Positions 17,877-26,526 of a stretch of 64,000 nt of DNA are shown here, in pieces. The stretch lies in assembly GCF_020150815.1 (NCBI RefSeq), contig NZ_CP083723.1:496001-560000 (forward strand), given 5' to 3'. The translations under genes and the position numbers were made by a program. Origin of the DNA: Haloprofundus salilacus (GTDB lineage Archaea > Halobacteriota > Halobacteria > Halobacteriales > Haloferacaceae). Under the pieces are notes generated by a model. That model was not told the DNA's origin. It ran no database searches and was given only the letters and a program-made list of their open reading frames with translations. How positions within the stretch are numbered: the stretch's first letter is position 1; each line of letters begins with the position of its first letter.

Positions 17877-18171
17877 CTGTTCCCCCCGTTCGATTGTGCC
17901 AATACGTCGGTTCCGGCCGTTCCCTCGGACGCTCTCCGCAGATGTCTCATGCAGTTTCTCTCGTTCATCGGAAGGTGGCTGTAGTAGGTCTTTTGAATTG
18001 GCGTGCCAGTGTCTCACTATCGAAACAGCTCCGGATGCTGCGCGCGGCGAGAGAGTCGCTTCGCCGACGTACCGGCGGGGCAGTTCGTCGGCTCCGGCGG
18101 CTCGCCGACGACGCCGGTGCGTCGTTCCCGACGACACGTCGAGGAAACACCGACGAGGACAGTCCAGCCGA

Positions 18172-18987
18172 CTACAAGAGCGTCGCGTCTTGGGAGAGCC
18201 ACTCGCGTTCGGTGCGCTGGGCGGCCGGACTCTCCGCGACGAGCTGGGGTTCGGTTATCTCGTCGTCGAAGCGGTCCGGGTTCGCGTCAACGAGTTCCAG
18301 TCCCGAGGAGAACTCCGACCCCCGTCGTCCGAACGCGCTCACGATGCCGCCGGCGCGTCGCTCCTCGACCGGTGTCTCGCGGGGGTCCGGAAACCGGTCG
18401 CGGATCGCCTGCGCGCTCGCCGCCAGCTGTTGGGCCGCTTGCTTCTGCGACCACCGACTCTCGCTGTGGTAGACATCGGCGTACGCCTCGTCCGGGCGTA
18501 CTCCCGAGTGCTCGGGGGATTCGTACAGCACGGTGTTCTCGAAAATCTGTCCGCGGACGAAGCGCGCGTTAATCGTACACGAGCGCGGATACCGCAGGAT
18601 GACCGGGAAAAACGTCAGGTCCGAAACCGAGTACAGCTGCTGGAGTCGCCACAGCGCCTCGACGAGATACCCCGCGAGGACCGCCGCTCCGTCGACTCGG
18701 GCGCCGTCGAAATAGGAGTGAGCGACCGCTTCGTACTCGTCGCCGACGAAACGTTCGAGCGTGATCTCGTAACTGGCTCTGATGCGCTCGAACTGCCGTT
18801 CGCACGCCTCGTGGACCGACGCCCGCGGGTCGGCGACCATCTCCGCCTTCCGTTCGACCGATTCGGCGACCGCTTGCATATTGTGGTGGAACTCCAGTTC
18901 GGCGTCCGCGTTCGGAATGGGTAGTCGGATCGCTCGTCGGCGGAACAGACGGGTCGTATTCGAGGGGAGTGGTTTGGGACGCCGCAT
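18172..18987 (-). CDS. Hypothetical protein, 271 aa
   Basis: I do not recognise a family. The protein is mostly helical in appearance, with repeated Arg/Glu heptad-like stretches at about 38-85 and 170-195, and a central strand-rich segment (LTFFPVILRYPRSCTINARF) at about 124-143. No signal peptide or membrane helix is seen. GC3 is high and the frame is uninterrupted, supporting a real gene. The ATG at 18987 is the most upstream; a start at the internal Met near residue 37 is also possible because the first 30 residues are unusually basic for this proteome. Confidence 0.6.
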   Translation of the reverse strand: MRRPKPLPSNTTRLFRRRAIRLPIPNADAELEFHHNMQAVAESVERKAEMVADPRASVHEACERQFERIRASYEITLERFVGDEYEAVAHSYFDGARVDGAAVLAGYLVEALWRLQQLYSVSDLTFFPVILRYPRSCTINARFVRGQIFENTVLYESPEHSGVRPDEAYADVYHSESRWSQKQAAQQLAASAQAIRDRFPDPRETPVEERRAGGIVSAFGRRGSEFSSGLELVDANPDRFDDEITEPQLVAESPAAQRTEREWLSQDATLL

Positions 18988-19122
18988 CGACGCTCTCGTT
19001 TCTCCCAGCCGACAGTATCAAACTATCCCCTCCGGAGCGACCCGCGGCGAGCGACGATGTGGCGAACCGGCGACTCGTTCCGCGGAACGCAGGCTTATGG
19101 GGAGTTTTGTCGTGTGTGACCT

Positions 19123-20538
19123 ATGGGCAAGGAAACGGTGTTCGACTGGGTCGACGAGAACGAACCGCGACTCGTCGACGTCGCAGAGCGAATCTGGGAG
19201 ACGCCGGAACTCGGACTCCACGAGGAACAGTCGGCGGCGACGCTCGTCGAACTGCTCGAAAGCGAGGGTTTCGAGGTCGAGAGCGGGGTCGCCGGGATGC
19301 CGACGGCTTTCGTCGCCACCTACGGCGAGGGCGACCCGCGAGTCGGCATCCTCGGCGAGTACGACGCGCTGCCAGGGCTCTCGCAGAGAATCGAATCCGA
19401 GCGCGACCCTATCGAGGAGGGCGGTCCCGGCCACGGTTGCGGCCACAACCTCTTCGGCACCGCCGGCGCGGGGGCGGCCATCGCCGTGAAGGAGGCCATC
19501 GACGAGTCCGGAATCTCCGGGACCGTCGTCTTCTACGGTTGTCCGGCCGAGGAGACGCTGGTCGGCAAGACGTACATGGCCCGCGCGGGCGTCTTCGACG
19601 ACCTCGACGCAGCGCTGACGTGGCACCCCGGCGACCTCAGCACCCCCCGAATGGGTTCGTCGAACGCGCTCGACTCCGTCATGTTCACGTTCGAAGGTGA
19701 GGCGGCGCACGCGGGCGGGTCGCCCGACTCCGGACGGAGCGCGCTCGACGCCGTCGAACTGATGAACACTGGCGTCGAGTACATGCGCGAGCACATCTCC
19801 GACGACGCGCGGATGCACTACGTCATCACGGACGGCGGCGACGCGCCGAACGTCGTCCCCGCGGAGGCGACGGTGTGGCACTACGTCCGCGCGCCGGAAC
19901 GCGAGGAGGTCGAACGCAACACCGAGTGGCTCCGCGACATCGCAGAGGCGGCGGCGATGATGACGCAGACCGAGGTCTCCGAGCGCTTCCTCACCGGGTG
20001 TTACGACTACCGCGCCAACGACGTGGTCTCGGAGGTCATCTGGGAGAACATGCGGACCGTCGGCCCGATTCCGTACGACGACGCCAACTACGCGTTCGCC
20101 GCGGAACTGAAAGCGACGGTCCCGGACGACCGAATCGAGTCGGGGCTCTCGAACGTCCCCGACGAACTGTACGACGAGATCCGCGAGAAATCGCTGCATC
20201 CGGACCCGGTCGAACCGTTCGACCACGACCACCAGACCCACGGGTCGACGGAAGTCGCCGACGTGAGTTGGATCACGCCGACCGGCCAGTTCACGGCGGC
20301 GACGTGGCCCGTCGGCGCACCCGGCCACTCCTGGCAGGTCGTCGCCGCCAACGGCGACTTCGGACTGAAGGGCGTCGCGTTCACCGCGAAAGTGCTCGCC
20401 GGGGCGACATACGACCTGCTGACGACCCCCGAGACGGTGGAGGCTGCGCGCGAGGAGTTCGAGACCGAGATCGGCAGTGGCGCGTACGAGACGCCGCTGC
20501 CGGAGGATGCGGAACCGCCGTTCGACGTGACAGGGTAG
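19123..20538 (+). CDS. M20-family amidohydrolase (AbgB-like)
   Basis: A 471-residue peptidase M20 protein of the AbgB/p-aminobenzoyl-glutamate hydrolase type. Metal-binding residues are visible in GHGCGHNLFG (about 104-113), CPAEET (about 145-150) and TWHPGD (about 169-174), and a late His in APGHSWQ (about 400). The dimerisation domain lies at about 185-300. It hydrolyses an amide bond in the cytoplasm; the exact substrate is unknown. It is monocistronic, followed by T-rich sequence that may terminate transcription. Confidence 0.9.
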   Translation: MGKETVFDWVDENEPRLVDVAERIWETPELGLHEEQSAATLVELLESEGFEVESGVAGMPTAFVATYGEGDPRVGILGEYDALPGLSQRIESERDPIEEGGPGHGCGHNLFGTAGAGAAIAVKEAIDESGISGTVVFYGCPAEETLVGKTYMARAGVFDDLDAALTWHPGDLSTPRMGSSNALDSVMFTFEGEAAHAGGSPDSGRSALDAVELMNTGVEYMREHISDDARMHYVITDGGDAPNVVPAEATVWHYVRAPEREEVERNTEWLRDIAEAAAMMTQTEVSERFLTGCYDYRANDVVSEVIWENMRTVGPIPYDDANYAFAAELKATVPDDRIESGLSNVPDELYDEIREKSLHPDPVEPFDHDHQTHGSTEVADVSWITPTGQFTAATWPVGAPGHSWQVVAANGDFGLKGVAFTAKVLAGATYDLLTTPETVEAAREEFETEIGSGAYETPLPEDAEPPFDVTG

Positions 20539-20555
20539 GTGTCGTTCGGAGCCGG

Positions 20556-20567
20556 TTTTTGTGTTTT
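20556..20567 (+). terminator. T-rich terminator after the M20 gene
   Basis: TTTTTGTGTTTT begins 18 bp after the amidohydrolase stop codon, in an otherwise GC-rich context, as expected for an archaeal T-tract terminator. Confidence 0.45.
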
Positions 20568-20674
20568 GAGAATTCAGGGGGACGAGCGTCGTAACTCACG
20601 GGTGTAGGAACGAGATTAGTTGGCTGGGGAGTTTGCAGCCCTTCGTCGTGGGTGACTCGGTGTCACCGAAGGGA

Positions 20675-20748
20675 TGGGCCAACGCGGATTTGAACCGCGG
20701 ACCTCCCGGTTATCAGCCGAGCGCTCAACCTAACTGAGCTATTGGCCC
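20675..20748 (-). tRNA. tRNA-Ile (anticodon GAT)
   Basis: A 74-nt cloverleaf on the minus strand. The acceptor stem is GGGCCAA paired with TTGGCCC, the D-arm is AGCTCAGTTAGGTTGAGC, the anticodon stem-loop is CCGGTT/CGGCTGATAACCG-like with GAT at positions 34-36, and the T-arm contains GGTTCAAATCC. CCA is not encoded. A TATA-like CCCTTAAAC lies about 35-40 bp upstream. No copy of its 3' end was noticed nearby, so there is no sign of an integrated element at this tRNA. Confidence 0.97.
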
Positions 20749-20876
20749 AAGTGAGCGCATTCAGTAGTTGCGCGGTGTTTTGTTTAAGGGTTTCTGTTTG
20801 GCACTACAGCGGCAGACGCTGGCACTGCCGTCTATCGATTATCCGCGGTGTATTTTGCCGAAAGTCGCCCGCAGAA

Positions 20877-21386
20877 TCAGTTTGATCTGTCGGCGTCGCC
20901 GTCGTCGTCGAAACGGTACGAGTTCGAACCGACGTCGTACACGTCGTCGTCATCCTCGTCGGGATACGGGAAGCCGCCGGTCCAGACGCCCCCGGAGACG
21001 AAGCCGTCGGCCTGCTTGTCCAGATACGGCTTCACGACGTAGCGCTTGATGACGGTCCGAATCGGGTAGCGCGTCACCGGAATCGCGAGCAGGAACCCCA
21101 GCGCGTCGGTGATCAGCCCCGGCGTGAGCAGAAACGCGCCCGCTGCGATGAGCAGGCCGCCGTCGAGCAGCTGGTTCGCCGGAAGTTCGCCGATCGCCAG
21201 CCGCTGCTGGATGCGTGCGAGCGTCGTCCGCCCCTCCGCGCGGACGAGCATCATCCCTACTAGACCGGTAAGTACGACGAGCGCGACGGTCGGGAGCAAG
21301 CCCAACTCGCTTGCGACGGGGACGAGCAACAGCGCGTCGCTCAGTGGGATGAGCAACAGCAGCGCGATTATCCAGCGAGTCCGCAT
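20877..21386 (-). CDS. FxsA family membrane protein
   Basis: A 169-residue protein matching FxsA: an N-terminal helix MRTRWIIALLLLIPLSDALLL, a second helix at about 26-46, the cytoplasmic loop RAEGRTTLARIQQRLAIGELP, a third helix pair around LIAAGAFLLTPGLITDALGF, and an acidic C-terminal tail. In E. coli FxsA affects phage exclusion by F plasmids; in archaea the function is unknown. The internal ATG at 21386 fits the family start; a longer frame from 21440 does not. It is encoded just upstream of the tRNA on the same strand. Confidence 0.88.
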   Translation of the reverse strand: MRTRWIIALLLLIPLSDALLLVPVASELGLLPTVALVVLTGLVGMMLVRAEGRTTLARIQQRLAIGELPANQLLDGGLLIAAGAFLLTPGLITDALGFLLAIPVTRYPIRTVIKRYVVKPYLDKQADGFVSGGVWTGGFPYPDEDDDDVYDVGSNSYRFDDDGDADRSN

Positions 21387-21473
21387 ACATCTGGCTATCA
21401 GTTCTGGCTTGATAGCCTTTGTGACGTGACGCTGTCTCACTGTTTTCGTATCGAGAACGCCTCTCGCCGGACA

Positions 21474-21890
21474 TCACGCCGTACGAGCGAGTATCAGCGC
21501 CGGTCCCCGGTCGAAGTACGATTCGTCTCTTCTCGTCAGCCGGAATCCGATCGACGCGTACAGCGCTCTCGCCGCCTCGTTTCCAGGTTCGACGGCGACG
21601 GTGACCCGTGTCCCCGTTTCGAGCGACGAGAGGAGGTGTGAGAGCAACGCGTTCGCTCGCCCCTCGCGGCGATGCTCGGGATCGACGACAAGTTCGGCGA
21701 CGTGGACATCGTCGCCGTACACTGCCAGCAGATAGCCGACCGGCGTTTCGACCGACAGCTCGTCCGCCGTCGAGACGAGGACGTTCCCCGCGTGGACGGC
21801 CCAGTGAAGTAGTGTCGGACTTGGTTCCGCGAGCAGCGACTGCATCGACGCGAGAGTGTAGCGCTCCGGGGCTCGAGCCGTTCGAATCAC
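21474..21890 (-). CDS. GNAT-family N-acetyltransferase (RimI-like)
   Basis: A 138-residue GNAT protein. Motif A is VAELVVDPEHRREGRANALLSHL (R/Q-x-x-G-x-A loop at about 70-80), and motif B is NEAARALYASIGF. The start is GTG at 21890. It begins 4 bp after the DUF92 stop, so the two genes probably form one transcript. The acceptor substrate is unknown; RimI-type enzymes acetylate protein N-termini. Confidence 0.87.
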   Translation of the reverse strand: MIRTARAPERYTLASMQSLLAEPSPTLLHWAVHAGNVLVSTADELSVETPVGYLLAVYGDDVHVAELVVDPEHRREGRANALLSHLLSSLETGTRVTVAVEPGNEAARALYASIGFRLTRRDESYFDRGPALILARTA

Positions 21891-21894
21891 GGGG

Positions 21895-23205
21895 TTAGAG
21901 GAGGACGGCGGCGAGCGCGACGCTCACGACGGCGCCCGACAGCGTCGCGAGGAAGTTCACCGCCTGATTGCCGATGCGGTTGCCCTCCACGGTCGCCCCG
22001 AGGAGGCTGTCGACGGTCATCCCGCCGACACCGCCGAGTGCGACGATGGCTGCGCTCACGACCGGCTGGTCGAGCGGCAACAGCATGGCGGCGACGGCGG
22101 CGACGAGCACCGACCCGACGACGCCGGCGAGTTCGCCCTGCCACGTCACCGCGCCGTCGGTTCCCGGTTCGACCGGGCGGAGCGTAGTGATGAGCCGCGG
22201 CGTGTCGAAGAGGCCGCCCACTTCGCTCGACAGCGTATCGCTCATCGCCGCTGCGAGAGATCCGGCGAACGCGAACAGAAACAGCAACTCGACGCTCGCT
22301 CGCTGGGTCGCGGCGAAGCCGAGAACGGCCACCATCGCGACGGCAGCGTTGCCGAGGACGTTACCGCTGCCGCGCGCGCCGTCGTTCTCCTCGGCGACGC
22401 CGCGCTGGCGCTTCGATTCGTACTTGAACTTCGTCGAGAGTGCGCCGACACCGAAGAAGGTGATGAGAACGGCGAACCAGCCGAATCCGCCCAGCACGAT
22501 AGTGAGCACGCCGAGGAGGATGCCCGTGAGCATCCCCGGAACCGACGCGGTCCCGAGCGCGTACGAGACGTAGCCGAGGACGATAGTCAACACGAGTGCT
22601 GCGCCGACCTCCAGCGGCGACACGTCGATAGGGAGTTCGTGGAACAGCCACAGCAGCAGGCCGGTCGAGACGAGCACCAACGGGTCGTCGTGTTTGAGGA
22701 GGACCTCCCGAAGGAGCGCGGCGACGAACGCGCCGACGGCGGCCAGAAACCCAAGTTTCGGAACCGACAGCGTCTCCGGAGTCACCGAGACGACGAGCGC
22801 CTGCCCGCCAACGGCCGCCAGAAACCCGGCGACGGTGAACCCGGCGACGGCGTGGAACTCGCCGTCGTTCCAGCGGGAGACTAACTGCTCGCCGAGGTTA
22901 CCGTAGGCGACGAGGACGACCGCGGCGACGAAGGCGCTACTGGGCATTCGCGTCTCCGGCACCGTCGCCAACACCGCCAACGCCGCTGCGGCGAGCGCGA
23001 ACCCCAAGAGTCCGGTCAGACGGCCGTCTTGGCGGTCGCCCGGGCGGGCGAACAGCTCGAAGAGACGGCCGTCCTCGCCGACGAACGCGGCGACGGCGGC
23101 GACGGCGGCGAACGGAACCGCCGCTGCGACGCCGAGCGCGGGCGTGGCGAGCGCGAGAGATCCGACGGCGGCGAATCCGGCCGCGCGTCGGAGTGTCGAT
23201 GTCAC
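21895..23205 (-). CDS. DUF92 polytopic membrane protein
   Basis: A 436-residue protein with at least ten hydrophobic helices. Its C-terminal half contains the DUF92 hallmarks: a FFGVGALSTKFKYESKRQRG loop, the GNVLGNA segment, DTLSSEVG and TVEGNRIGNQAVNFL. DUF92 proteins occur across archaea and plants, and some are linked to phytyl-phosphate kinase (VTE6), so a role in isoprenoid-alcohol phosphate metabolism is conceivable. That is only a family-level hint, but a suggestive one given the cis-prenyltransferase genes next door. It is upstream in the operon with the GNAT gene. Confidence 0.85.
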   Translation of the reverse strand: MTSTLRRAAGFAAVGSLALATPALGVAAAVPFAAVAAVAAFVGEDGRLFELFARPGDRQDGRLTGLLGFALAAAALAVLATVPETRMPSSAFVAAVVLVAYGNLGEQLVSRWNDGEFHAVAGFTVAGFLAAVGGQALVVSVTPETLSVPKLGFLAAVGAFVAALLREVLLKHDDPLVLVSTGLLLWLFHELPIDVSPLEVGAALVLTIVLGYVSYALGTASVPGMLTGILLGVLTIVLGGFGWFAVLITFFGVGALSTKFKYESKRQRGVAEENDGARGSGNVLGNAAVAMVAVLGFAATQRASVELLFLFAFAGSLAAAMSDTLSSEVGGLFDTPRLITTLRPVEPGTDGAVTWQGELAGVVGSVLVAAVAAMLLPLDQPVVSAAIVALGGVGGMTVDSLLGATVEGNRIGNQAVNFLATLSGAVVSVALAAVLL

Positions 23206-23386
23206 ACCAATCGGTATCCACGATGACCACTTAACCCTCCCGACATGGCCGACTTCGACCGTTCTTCGGCCCTCTCCGACCGCTCAGACCGCTCGGACCG
23301 CTCTGGTGACGGACGACCGCCGTCGAGCGCCCTCGACCGGGCCGCCGGAGAGATGGGCTTTTGAGGCCCGACGACAACTTCCAGCC

Positions 23387-23995
23387 GTGGCCCTGTACGA
23401 TACGTATCTCGCGCTTCGCCACCGCCGCTCGACGGCGGACTCTCCCCGACACGTCGCCGTCGTCATCACCGAACGCGACCTGTTGGAGAAAGGCGCTTAC
23501 GAGACGCTCGAACGGTTCCTCGAGTGGACGTTCGAGTACGGGGCCGAACGCGTCACCGTCTCGGTGAGCGTTCTCGACCCCGCTGTCGTTCCGACGCTCG
23601 AACGGGAGTTGCGCGATGTCGACGCCCCACGACAACTCGTCGTCCGCAGTCCCGACGACACGGAACGCGCCGACGCCCCCATTCAGGTGAGCATCGGTCT
23701 CGGCGGCAAACACGAGTTCGCCGAGGCGGTCCGCTCGCTGGCCCGCGAAGTCGAAGACGGGACACTCGACCCCGAAGACATCGACGAAACGGACATCGAG
23801 GGGCGACTCGTCTTCCCTGACGAACCGGACCTCGTGCTGAAAACGGGGGCTGAGCGGCTCTCAGATTTCATGATCTGGCAGTCGGTTTACTCGGAACTGT
23901 ACTTCACCGACGTGAACTGGCGGGACTTCCGCAAGCGCGACTACCTCCGCGCGGTGCTGGATTACAAGGATCGAAAGCGGCGCTTCGGGCGGTAG
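23387..23995 (+). CDS. Non-catalytic cis-prenyltransferase homologue (NgBR/Nus1-like)
   Basis: A 202-residue protein starting at GTG 23387 (MALYDTYLALRH). Its C-terminal two-thirds align with undecaprenyl/dehydrodolichyl diphosphate synthases: LVLKTGAERLSDFMIWQSVY at about 149-168, ELYFTDVNWRDF at 170-181, and a terminal RFG (199-201) matching the RxG motif. The N-terminal diphosphate-binding DGNRR is absent: HVAVVITERDL occupies its place (22-32). A cis-prenyltransferase without the DGNRR Asp should be inactive alone. It is convergent with the true uppS-type gene, which lacks RxG. Together they fit a heteromeric enzyme. Confidence 0.82.
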   Translation: MALYDTYLALRHRRSTADSPRHVAVVITERDLLEKGAYETLERFLEWTFEYGAERVTVSVSVLDPAVVPTLERELRDVDAPRQLVVRSPDDTERADAPIQVSIGLGGKHEFAEAVRSLAREVEDGTLDPEDIDETDIEGRLVFPDEPDLVLKTGAERLSDFMIWQSVYSELYFTDVNWRDFRKRDYLRAVLDYKDRKRRFGR

Positions 23996-24023
23996 CCCGA
24001 AGGCCGTCACGGAAGTAACGGAA

Positions 24024-24057
24024 GTTTAGACGTTGAGTGCGAGCGAAACGTCCAAAC
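24024..24057. terminator. Inverted repeat between convergent prenyltransferase genes
   Basis: GTTTAGACGTT (24024-24034) and AACGTCCAAAC (24047-24057) can pair over 10 of 11 positions, with a 12-nt loop. The hairpin sits midway between the two convergent stop codons and may end transcription from both sides or stabilise 3' ends. Confidence 0.35.
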
Positions 24058-24145
24058 GCCGTCGGGAAGCGAGCAAAGCGGGCAAACCGACGGAAGTTTG
24101 GCCGGTAGTTCGAAGATCGTCGTCGAAGGCGAGAGGCTCAGCGGC

Positions 24146-25075
24146 TCAGTCGGCCGGTTCCGTCTCGTGGTTCGCGAGCGCCTCGTCTATCTCGGCGGCC
24201 CCAGCGCTCGTGAGTTGGTCGCGGAGTCGCCCGGCGACGGTCTTCGCCTCCGCCAGTTCCGCCTCCGCCAGCGACCTGACAAGCGCGACGGCCCGGTTCG
24301 TCCGGTGACGCTGCCACGACGCCTCGCGGGACTCGTACGTGCGGATGCCGCGGAGGAAATCGACCTTCGAGAACTCCGGCCAGTAGGGTGCGCAGAAGAA
24401 CACCGCCGCCTCGTTGCCGTTCGCGTGCCACGGGAGGAAGTTGGAGGTTCGCTCGTCGCCGCCGGTCCGGATGATGAGGTCCACGTCGCGGACGGGTCGG
24501 CGGTAGAGTCGGCGCTCGACCTCCTCCACGTCGATGTCGTCGGGTGAGAGGTCCCCGGCGTCGACGGCGCGCGCGACGTCGCGGGCGGCCTCCAGCAGTT
24601 CGGCGCGTCCGCCGTACGCCAGCGCAATGTTCAGCGTGAACTCGTCGTAGCCGCGAGTCTGTCGTTCGGCGTAGTCGACGGCGTCTCTGACCCGCTCTGG
24701 CAGTCGGTCGATGGCGCCGATGGCGCGGATGCACACCTCGTTCTCGTGGACTCGGTCCGCGTCGGCGAACTCGTACAGTTTCGACTCGATGAGGTCGAAC
24801 AGCGGTTCACGCTCCTCGGGTGGCCGCTCGAAGTTCTCCGTCGAAAACGCGTACAGCGTCAGTTCGGCGATGCCGAGTTCCTGACACCAGTCGAGGACGC
24901 GCTCGGTCGTCTCCGCGCCCGCACGGTGGCCGTCCGGCGCGTTCTCGCCGTTTTGCTCGGCGTACCGCCGGTTCCCGTCCTGGATGATGGCGACGTGCGT
25001 GGGTCCCTCGCCGACTTCGCCGCGTAGCAACCGCTCGTACCCCGATGCGAACTCTCGCCGGACCCGCCGGAACAT
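24146..25075 (-). CDS. uppS: Cis-prenyltransferase catalytic subunit (UppS/DHDDS-type)
   Basis: A 309-residue cis-prenyltransferase elongating isopentenyl diphosphate chains to polyprenyl diphosphate for dolichol and N-glycosylation carriers. The diphosphate-binding motif HVAIIQDGNRRYA places the catalytic Asp at residue 33. IALAYGGRAELLEAA, LIIRTGGDERTSNFLPW and APYWPEFSKVDFLRGIRTY are family blocks. The C-terminal RxG motif is not present; the chain continues as SREASWQRHR plus a helical extension. The ATG at 25075 was chosen because upstream in-frame codons look non-coding. The missing RxG is supplied by the adjacent paralogue in the proposed complex. Confidence 0.92.
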   Translation of the reverse strand: MFRRVRREFASGYERLLRGEVGEGPTHVAIIQDGNRRYAEQNGENAPDGHRAGAETTERVLDWCQELGIAELTLYAFSTENFERPPEEREPLFDLIESKLYEFADADRVHENEVCIRAIGAIDRLPERVRDAVDYAERQTRGYDEFTLNIALAYGGRAELLEAARDVARAVDAGDLSPDDIDVEEVERRLYRRPVRDVDLIIRTGGDERTSNFLPWHANGNEAAVFFCAPYWPEFSKVDFLRGIRTYESREASWQRHRTNRAVALVRSLAEAELAEAKTVAGRLRDQLTSAGAAEIDEALANHETEPAD

Positions 25076-25238
25076 ATCCACACCGTCACGCCCGCACCAC
25101 ATGTGTCTTGTGCCCTCGTTTCCGGGCGTTCGGGGTTCGACACGTCTACGCACACCATACGCCAGTGCGCTCGCGCCGACTCGCACCCACTCGCACGGAA
25201 CCGTGAGGGGTTTATCACGGCCGCCCGACGGTTCGCCC

Positions 25239-25637
25239 ATGAGCGAGATTCTCGACGAGGACCTCTACAAGCGGACGAAGGCCCTGCTGGAACCCGGCGA
25301 CATCCAACTCAACGGCGTCATCGTCCACACCGACCTCTCTGGGCAGGAGGACCTGGAGATGCACGAACTCACCGTCGAACTGAACGACGTGATCGCCGAG
25401 CACGCGGGGAAAGGCGAGACGTACATCTACGCCGGCAACGACGACTCCAACTTCGCTTCCAACCAGTTTCAGGGGTTGACGCTGGAGGACGACGAGTTCG
25501 TCTGGGAGTGCCAGCAACTCCTGCGAAACGGCGCGTTCAACCTCGTGTTCTACTACGAAGCCGACGCCGACCACGAGGCCATCGTCGAAGACATCGAGGA
25601 GATGGGCTACCGAGTGACCGGCGTCCGCGGCGACTGA
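25239..25637 (+). CDS. DUF5778 family protein
   Basis: A 132-residue acidic soluble protein starting MSEILDEDLYKRT. It matches the haloarchaeal DUF5778 family, whose function is unknown. Predicted alternating strands and helices (VIVHTDLSG, MHELTVELNDVI, FNLVFYYEAD) suggest an alpha/beta fold. The ATG at 25239 is 164 bp from the divergent uppS start. Its end lies inside a 28-bp tandem duplication shared with the convergent rhodanese gene. Confidence 0.75.
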   Translation: MSEILDEDLYKRTKALLEPGDIQLNGVIVHTDLSGQEDLEMHELTVELNDVIAEHAGKGETYIYAGNDDSNFASNQFQGLTLEDDEFVWECQQLLRNGAFNLVFYYEADADHEAIVEDIEEMGYRVTGVRGD

Positions 25638-25678
25638 CCCAGCGATTCACGTCCGCGGCGACTGGCTCAGCGATTTAC
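25623..25678. repeat. 28-bp tandem duplication at a convergent gene junction
   Basis: Two adjacent copies, 25623-25650 and 25651-25678, differ at 3 of 28 positions. The first contains the last codons and stop of the DUF5778 gene; the second contains the last codons and stop of the rhodanese gene. The duplication therefore built the current gene boundary. Confidence 0.8.
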
Positions 25679-26389
25679 GTTCGTGACGACAGTGTCCGCG
25701 AGTTCGCCGAGCGGGCGCTCGACGCGGTAGGCGGGCGTCTCGACGACGATGGGCGACGACTCGGTCACGTCGAAGAAGTGCAACACGAGTTCGAAGCTTC
25801 CGTCGTCGGCGATGGGTCCGGCCTCGCGCTGTCCGGACGCCTCGTGTCGCGCCCACGCGTTCTGGCCCGCCAGCGACGCGTCGGTCTGTCCGCGGATGGT
25901 GTACGACGGAGGCTCCACGTCGACTTCCGACCCTTGGAGCGGGTAGCCGCGGTCGCGCCACGTGAAGAAGCCCTCGTCCAGCGCGAACACCTCCGTGTAG
26001 CCCGAGTCGATGAGCGAGGCGGCGCGCATCGACGAGAGGTGGTGCGGACAGCCGCAGTAGGTCACGATACGCTGGGACTTCTCCCAGGCGCCGGTCGGGT
26101 CGTTCGCCTGTCCGTCCGGAGCGGGTGAGAGCACCGCCCCCTTGATGTGGGAGGCGTCGTACTGTCGTTGCCCGCGGGCGTCGACGAACTTCGCCGACTC
26201 GTCTTGGAACCACTGGTACACGTCGTCTATCGGCGCGAGTGGGACCTGCGCGTTCGACCCGTCGACGGAGATGGTTTCGTAGCCGTTGGTGTTGTTGTCC
26301 GGCGTTCCGGACGACGACGAGCCGAGACAGCCAGCGAACGCCGTAACTCCGGCGGCACCGGCGGCGGCGAGGAACGTGCGACGCTGCAT
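25667..26389 (-). CDS. Rhodanese-like lipoprotein with Tat-type signal
   Basis: A 240-residue protein beginning MQRRTFLAAAGAAG. The twin-arginine RRTFL and lipobox AGC (about residues 19-21) predict Tat export and lipid anchoring outside the membrane. The rhodanese domain (about 50-145) has FVDARGQRQYDASHIKGAV and the active-site loop YCGCPHHLSS, with the likely catalytic Cys first. A C-terminal strand-rich region (about 160-240) may be a second domain. The loop differs from the classical CxxGxR form, so sulfur transfer is likely but not certain. Monocistronic. Confidence 0.85.
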   Translation of the reverse strand: MQRRTFLAAAGAAGVTAFAGCLGSSSSGTPDNNTNGYETISVDGSNAQVPLAPIDDVYQWFQDESAKFVDARGQRQYDASHIKGAVLSPAPDGQANDPTGAWEKSQRIVTYCGCPHHLSSMRAASLIDSGYTEVFALDEGFFTWRDRGYPLQGSEVDVEPPSYTIRGQTDASLAGQNAWARHEASGQREAGPIADDGSFELVLHFFDVTESSPIVVETPAYRVERPLGELADTVVTNVNR

Positions 26390-26526
26390 TTTCGGCCGAA
26401 GATAACTATCGGACGAATAAAACCGTATCGACGTATCTGACGCCGATTCGTGGTTCGAACGTCGAACCCAGTGTGACGCAGCGCGGCTTCGAGACGCTTA
26501 TTCTCCCTCCGTCCGGAGTGTCGCCT

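Noticed and set aside
17640-18137. 165-residue version of the zinc-finger-like gene
   Set aside because: The added N-terminal 87 residues have shadow-ORF composition; the start at 17876 gives a compact finger protein.
20675-20748. tRNA-Ile as an integration site of a mobile element
   Set aside because: I found no second copy of the tRNA 3' end nearby and no integrase, and the flanking genes look like core genes.
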